From: Pelethousia sp034928145 | GTDB taxonomy: Bacteria > Bacillota > Clostridia > Christensenellales > CAG-138 | DNA length: 64,000 nt | Direction: 5' to 3' | NCBI GenBank assembly: GCA_034928145.1 | Contig: JAYFPE010000029.1 | Coordinates: 1 to 64,000, forward strand | The notes under the pieces: model-generated | The model's database searches: none | Told to the model about the DNA's origin: nothing | Seen by the model: only the letters and a program-made list of their open reading frames with translations | Shown: positions 60,403-64,000 of the stretch, in pieces | How positions within the stretch are numbered: the first letter of the stretch is position 1 | Layout of the letters: each line of letters starts with the position of its first letter | Position numbers and translations under genes: made by a program

Positions 60403-61074
60403 TCAATCCAGCAGGGGCGAGGCGATGAGCAGCCGCTTGGTGCTTTCGAGGTGCGTGCGCAAAACGGCGGTGGCCAGCTCCGCGTCGTGGGTCTCGCAGG
60501 CATCGATCAAGTGGCCGTGCTCCTCTACGGAATAAAGCTGTGCGTTGCCGCTGCCGTCGAAGTAGGGGTGGAGGAAACGATCCACATTGGCATGCATCTG
60601 CTCAATGAGGACGAGTAAGAATGCGTTGTCGCAAGGCGCGTAGAGGGTAGTGTGCAGGGAGAGATTGAGCCTGTAGCTGGCGTAATAATCCTGCTTTTCG
60701 GCAAAGCGGAGCAAAAGCTCGCGGGCCTCCTCAATATTAGCTGGGCCGATAAAGGGGATGGCTGCGCGCAGCGCGCCCAGCTCCAGCATAATACGCGCAT
60801 CCATCACATCGCTCATTTCTTTTTGGGATAGCTTGGTCACCACAGCGCCCCGGTTGGGATGGATGCGCACCAAGCCCTGGGATTCCAACTGGCGAAAAGC
60901 CTCTCGCACGGGGATGTGGCTCACCTTGAGCGCGGCGGATATCTCATCCTGCTTGAGGGGCATGTTCCCAGGCAGTGCGCCCTGGATAATAGCCGAGCGC
61001 AGCACCTGAAAAACCCAGTCTCGGGCGGCCATGGAACGAGGCTGCATTTGATCGGCGATTCTTTTAAGCTCCAT
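60403..61074 (-). CDS. GntR family regulator, FadR/FCD subgroup
   Basis: The 223-residue protein has an N-terminal winged helix (VLRSAIIQGALPGNMPLKQDEISAALKVSHIPVREAFRQLESQGLVRIHPNRG) and a helical FCD ligand domain with metal-binding His/Asp (DARIMLELGAL, LHTTLYA, EEHGHLIDACETHD). It usually represses nearby catabolic genes and responds to carboxylic acids. No clear target gene is adjacent, since both neighbours are unrelated. Confidence 0.92.
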   Translation of the reverse strand: MELKRIADQMQPRSMAARDWVFQVLRSAIIQGALPGNMPLKQDEISAALKVSHIPVREAFRQLESQGLVRIHPNRGAVVTKLSQKEMSDVMDARIMLELGALRAAIPFIGPANIEEARELLLRFAEKQDYYASYRLNLSLHTTLYAPCDNAFLLVLIEQMHANVDRFLHPYFDGSGNAQLYSVEEHGHLIDACETHDAELATAVLRTHLESTKRLLIASPLLD

Positions 61075-61168
61075 ATATATCCTCCGATAGTTCGTGCCTG
61101 CTATATATTATATTCTATATTTCTTACCTCCTATGGTAGCGATTCCCGGCGCGCCCGTCAAGCCAAAT

Positions 61169-63565
61169 TTAAGCCGCGGGCGTTGCGGAAGGCGCGGGAG
61201 AGGCCGCGGGATCGGCCTTAGACGCGATGCCGGGTATCTGGATATCGATCACCGCCGCCTTGGTGGCAACGGTTTTCTTTTGCGTGGCCGGGCCTTGCAC
61301 GCGGCCGCCGCCCACGCGCATTTCCACATGCACGGGCATGATGTAATAGGTATAGGTGCGGCCGGGCAGGGCGCTTTCATCCGTATAGCGTACGGAGCCC
61401 CGGCCCTGCCAATCCTTGATCATCACAGGCGTGGATGCGCCCTCCTGCCTATATAGCTGGTATACGGCAAAGCTCTCACGGCCGGTGAAGGCGATGGTGG
61501 GCCGGTCATCTACGCCCAGGGAAACGGCGAAACCGGCGGGCGGGGAGGGCACCACCCAATAGGTGCTCTGGGCCGTGGGCTGGCTGCCCTCCACAAACAC
61601 CTCGGAGAGGATGGCGCTCTTGGGCGTGAGGGCTGTGGCCAGAACGGCCTCGTGCGTGTTTTCCAAGGTACGCTTATCGAGTTTATATACGTTTACGCCC
61701 CCGGGCATGGCGAATTCCCGGGGCTGCTTATCCTGATACATGCCGCTGAAAAGCGCGCCCAGCACCAGGGCCGGGTATTTGCCGCCGGTCGCATCTGCGG
61801 GCATCGCGCCGTCCCCGCTTGAGTCATAGCCCATCCAAACGGCGGCTGCGTAATCGGCGCTGTAGCAGGCCATCCAAGCGTCGCGGTTGCCTTCCTCCTG
61901 GCCCACGGTGCCGGTCTTACCGGCCAAGGGAATATCCAGCTGGCCCAGGCGATGGCCCGTGCCTTCCTCGATGGCGCTTTGCAGCATGCTGGTGAGGATA
62001 TAGGCGTTTTGCTCGGAGAGCACGCGGCGGTTTTCGCCCTGATATTGGTAGAGGGTCGAGCCCGAAGCGTCCGTGATCTTCTGGATCACGGTGGGGCTGT
62101 TATACACGCCGCCGGAGGCAAACGCCGCATAGGCCGCGGCCACCTGCCAGGGGCTTACGCCGTAGGTGAAGCCGCCCAGGGCCAGCGTGAGGCTGGTGTC
62201 GCTCTGGTCAAAGGCGATGCCGCAGTTTTGCGCGAAAGCCTTGCCATCCGCAAGGCCGATTTCGGAGAGCACCTTTACGGCGGGCACGTTGAGGGAGCGG
62301 GTTACGGCCTCCCGCAGGGTAACCCAGCCGTAGTATTTACCCCCGTAGTTGCTGGGGGTGTACTCGGCAAAGCTGGTGGGCTCATCCAATAGCAGGCTGG
62401 CGGCAGTGTAACCATGGGACTCCAGGGCGGGCGCGTAGGCGATGATGGGCTTGATCACGGAGCCGGGCTGGCGGCGGATATCCGTGGCCCGGTTAAAGGC
62501 CATGGCCGTTTCATAGGCGCCACGGCCGCCTACCAATGCCCGCACCAAGCCCGTACCCGCCTCCTGCAGCACGATGGCCGCCTGCGCGCCTTCGGGGAAA
62601 TATTCGTCATCCGCAAATATCTCTTCGCAGCGACTTTGCAGGGCAGGGTCGAGCGCGGTATAGATGCGGTAACCGCCGGTTAGAAGTTCCTCGCTGCTAA
62701 CGCCCAGCAGCTCCATGGCGCTGCGCAGCACAGTATCTACATAATAGCCCCGCTGCTCTGTCGCGCTGCCATCATGGAGGATCACCATCTCCTCGGCCTT
62801 GGCGGAAGCGACCTGCGCTTCGTTGAGGTAGCCATATTGGCCCATGAGGTTCAAAATGGTATCCCGCCTGCCCACTGAGGCCTTGTAATTGAGGTGCGGA
62901 GCAAAGTTAGAAGGGGATTTGAGGATGCCGGCCAGCAGCGCCGCCTGCGCTGCGGAAAGCTCTGTGGCGTGCACGCCAAAATAGCCCAGCGCCGCTGCCT
63001 CGATGCCATAATAGCCGCCGCCAAAATAGACGTAATTGAGGTACATCTCCAAGATTTCATCCTTGGAGTACATGGTTTCCATCTGGCAGGCCAGCACGGC
63101 CTCTTCCAGCTTGCGGGACATGGTCTTGCTGGCCGTCAAGTGGCTGAGCTTGATGAGCTGTTGGCTGATGGTGGACGCGCCCTGCACATAGCTGCCCGCC
63201 TTGATATCCTCCCAGGCGGCCCCGGCAATGCGCACCACGTCAACGCCGGGGTGCTCGTAAACGCGCGCGTCCTCGGCGGAGATAAAGGCTGCGCGCACAT
63301 GCTGGGGAATATCCTTGATGGAGATGGGCACCCGGTCCTCCCGGCCATGCAGGCGGGTCAGCTCCTGGCCCGTACCGTCGTAGAGAACCAGGGTCTGCTC
63401 CGCCTCCAGAATGTTTCCAGGGTTGAAATCATGCCAGGCATCCAGATCCCAGAATTTGGCGGCCACGAACAGCACGAAGCAAAGCCCGCCGAGAACCAAC
63501 GCCAGCAGCAGCGACTTGAGGAAAATCCAAAACCCACGCTTCTTTTTTTTGCCCTTCTTTTCCAC
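61169..63565 (-). CDS. Class A penicillin-binding protein (PBP1A type)
   Basis: The protein has a basic cytosolic start, one transmembrane helix, a glycosyltransferase 51 domain (FISAEDARVYEHPGVD with catalytic Glu, GASTISQQLIKL, LNYVYFGGGYYGIEAAA) and a transpeptidase domain (RQPGSVIKP with active Ser, SLN in TRSLNVPAVK, AGKTGTVG). A fibronectin-like region and an Ala/Pro/Ser tail follow. It polymerises and cross-links peptidoglycan. The GTG at 63565 has GGGGAGG 8 bases upstream, far better than the ATG at 63604, giving 798 residues. Confidence 0.93.
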   Translation of the reverse strand: MEKKGKKKKRGFWIFLKSLLLALVLGGLCFVLFVAAKFWDLDAWHDFNPGNILEAEQTLVLYDGTGQELTRLHGREDRVPISIKDIPQHVRAAFISAEDARVYEHPGVDVVRIAGAAWEDIKAGSYVQGASTISQQLIKLSHLTASKTMSRKLEEAVLACQMETMYSKDEILEMYLNYVYFGGGYYGIEAAALGYFGVHATELSAAQAALLAGILKSPSNFAPHLNYKASVGRRDTILNLMGQYGYLNEAQVASAKAEEMVILHDGSATEQRGYYVDTVLRSAMELLGVSSEELLTGGYRIYTALDPALQSRCEEIFADDEYFPEGAQAAIVLQEAGTGLVRALVGGRGAYETAMAFNRATDIRRQPGSVIKPIIAYAPALESHGYTAASLLLDEPTSFAEYTPSNYGGKYYGWVTLREAVTRSLNVPAVKVLSEIGLADGKAFAQNCGIAFDQSDTSLTLALGGFTYGVSPWQVAAAYAAFASGGVYNSPTVIQKITDASGSTLYQYQGENRRVLSEQNAYILTSMLQSAIEEGTGHRLGQLDIPLAGKTGTVGQEEGNRDAWMACYSADYAAAVWMGYDSSGDGAMPADATGGKYPALVLGALFSGMYQDKQPREFAMPGGVNVYKLDKRTLENTHEAVLATALTPKSAILSEVFVEGSQPTAQSTYWVVPSPPAGFAVSLGVDDRPTIAFTGRESFAVYQLYRQEGASTPVMIKDWQGRGSVRYTDESALPGRTYTYYIMPVHVEMRVGGGRVQGPATQKKTVATKAAVIDIQIPGIASKADPAASPAPSATPAA

Positions 63566-63771
63566 CGGCTGCGCCTCCCCATCGAATATGTACACGCTTA
63601 GCATTGCCCAAAATGGGGCGGACGAATCACCGCTGCCGATGATTTATGCCCGCTTTGGTCCGATAAATGAAACCTTGCGCGCTTCCTGCGGGAGCGGTTA
63701 TAATAAGCATGCCGCTTTGGCGGGTGCGGATTGTTTATGCATGCCGTACGCGGCGCGAAAGGGGAGGGGAA

Positions 63772-64000
63772 ATGGCTGTGAAAGAGAGCAAAAAGGCAAA
63801 GGCAATGCGCATCGCGCATATTTTGGATACCCTGGCAGAAACCTATCCGGAGGCGGCGCCGCAGCTGGATTTCACCAGCCCCTTTGAGCTGCTGATTGCC
63901 ACCATCCTTAGCGCCCAATGCACGGACAAGCAGGTAAACAAAACCACGGCCGCGCTATTCCCCATATACGGCACGGCGGCCCAAATGGCTGCCGCCACGG
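63772..64000 (+). CDS. nth: Endonuclease III (partial, 5' end)
   Basis: The first 76 residues are present before the window ends. AHILDTLAETYPEAAPQLDF, FELLIATILSAQCTDKQVNK and LFPIYGTAAQMAAAT match the start of Nth, a bifunctional DNA glycosylase/AP lyase for oxidised pyrimidines. The catalytic Lys/Asp and iron-sulfur Cys lie beyond the edge. GGGGAGGGG precedes the ATG. Confidence 0.92.
   Translation, partial: MAVKESKKAKAMRIAHILDTLAETYPEAAPQLDFTSPFELLIATILSAQCTDKQVNKTTAALFPIYGTAAQMAAAT

Noticed and set aside
1..64000. CRISPR arrays, transposase genes, intact prophage, rRNA
   Set aside because: No regularly spaced repeats, complete transposase or rRNA sequence seen on either strand.

Overview
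The window looks like the chromosome of a spore-forming, probably anaerobic member of the Bacillota (class Clostridia), of moderately high GC by eye. Sporulation genes are spread through it (tgl, ytxC, cotJABC). Other Bacillota markers are HprK, class I two-subunit fumarase, a BMP-type nucleoside ABC importer, a Gx-family transporter beside ApbE, and GGAGG-type ribosome binding sites. I cannot name the genus. Bases 1 to about 9,900 are visibly AT-richer than the rest and look like a patchwork. They start with an orphan 3' half of a tRNA followed by a terminator, the usual scar of an element integrated in a tRNA gene. Next come a frameshifted diguanylate cyclase, a degraded sigma-factor-like gene of conjugative-transposon type, a KdpDE/Trk potassium cassette (minus strand), a VOC protein, a possible integrase remnant, and a spore transglutaminase operon. 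From 10 to 22 kb lie a 5'-nucleotidase lipoprotein, a GNAT/deaminase/CDGSH cluster, an unusual two-gene operon (a 1361-residue PPDK-like phosphotransferase lacking the TIM barrel, followed by a divergent GAPDH-like enzyme), cardiolipin synthase and tRNA-Pro(GGG). From 22 to 34 kb lie a four-gene cassette resembling part of the Gram-positive extracellular electron transfer locus, a CAT-like acetyltransferase, a DUF1002 protein, a 38-residue membrane peptide, and a nucleoside uptake and salvage cluster. From 34 to 49 kb lie a DUF5685/J-domain pair, an M20 amidohydrolase, a cysteine-rich orphan, ytxC, MarR, glycogen phosphorylase, the uvrC-HAD-hprK-ROK cluster and an alanine/glycine symporter. 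From 49 to 58 kb a two-subunit fumarase faces a complete argGHCJBDF operon. The last part holds exonuclease III, cotJABC, a GntR regulator, a class A penicillin-binding protein and the start of nth. Genes work in clear groups: potassium homeostasis with its two-component sensor, spore coat assembly and cross-linking, flavin-linked redox at the membrane, nucleoside import feeding salvage kinases, carbon control (HprK, ROK kinase, glycogen phosphorylase), and arginine synthesis, whose fumarate by-product could be consumed by the adjacent fumarase. The best candidate for something undescribed is the PPDK-like/GAPDH-like operon. Next are the FMN-binding-like tandem lipoprotein with an altered flavin acceptor motif and the helical protein co-expressed with transglutaminase.
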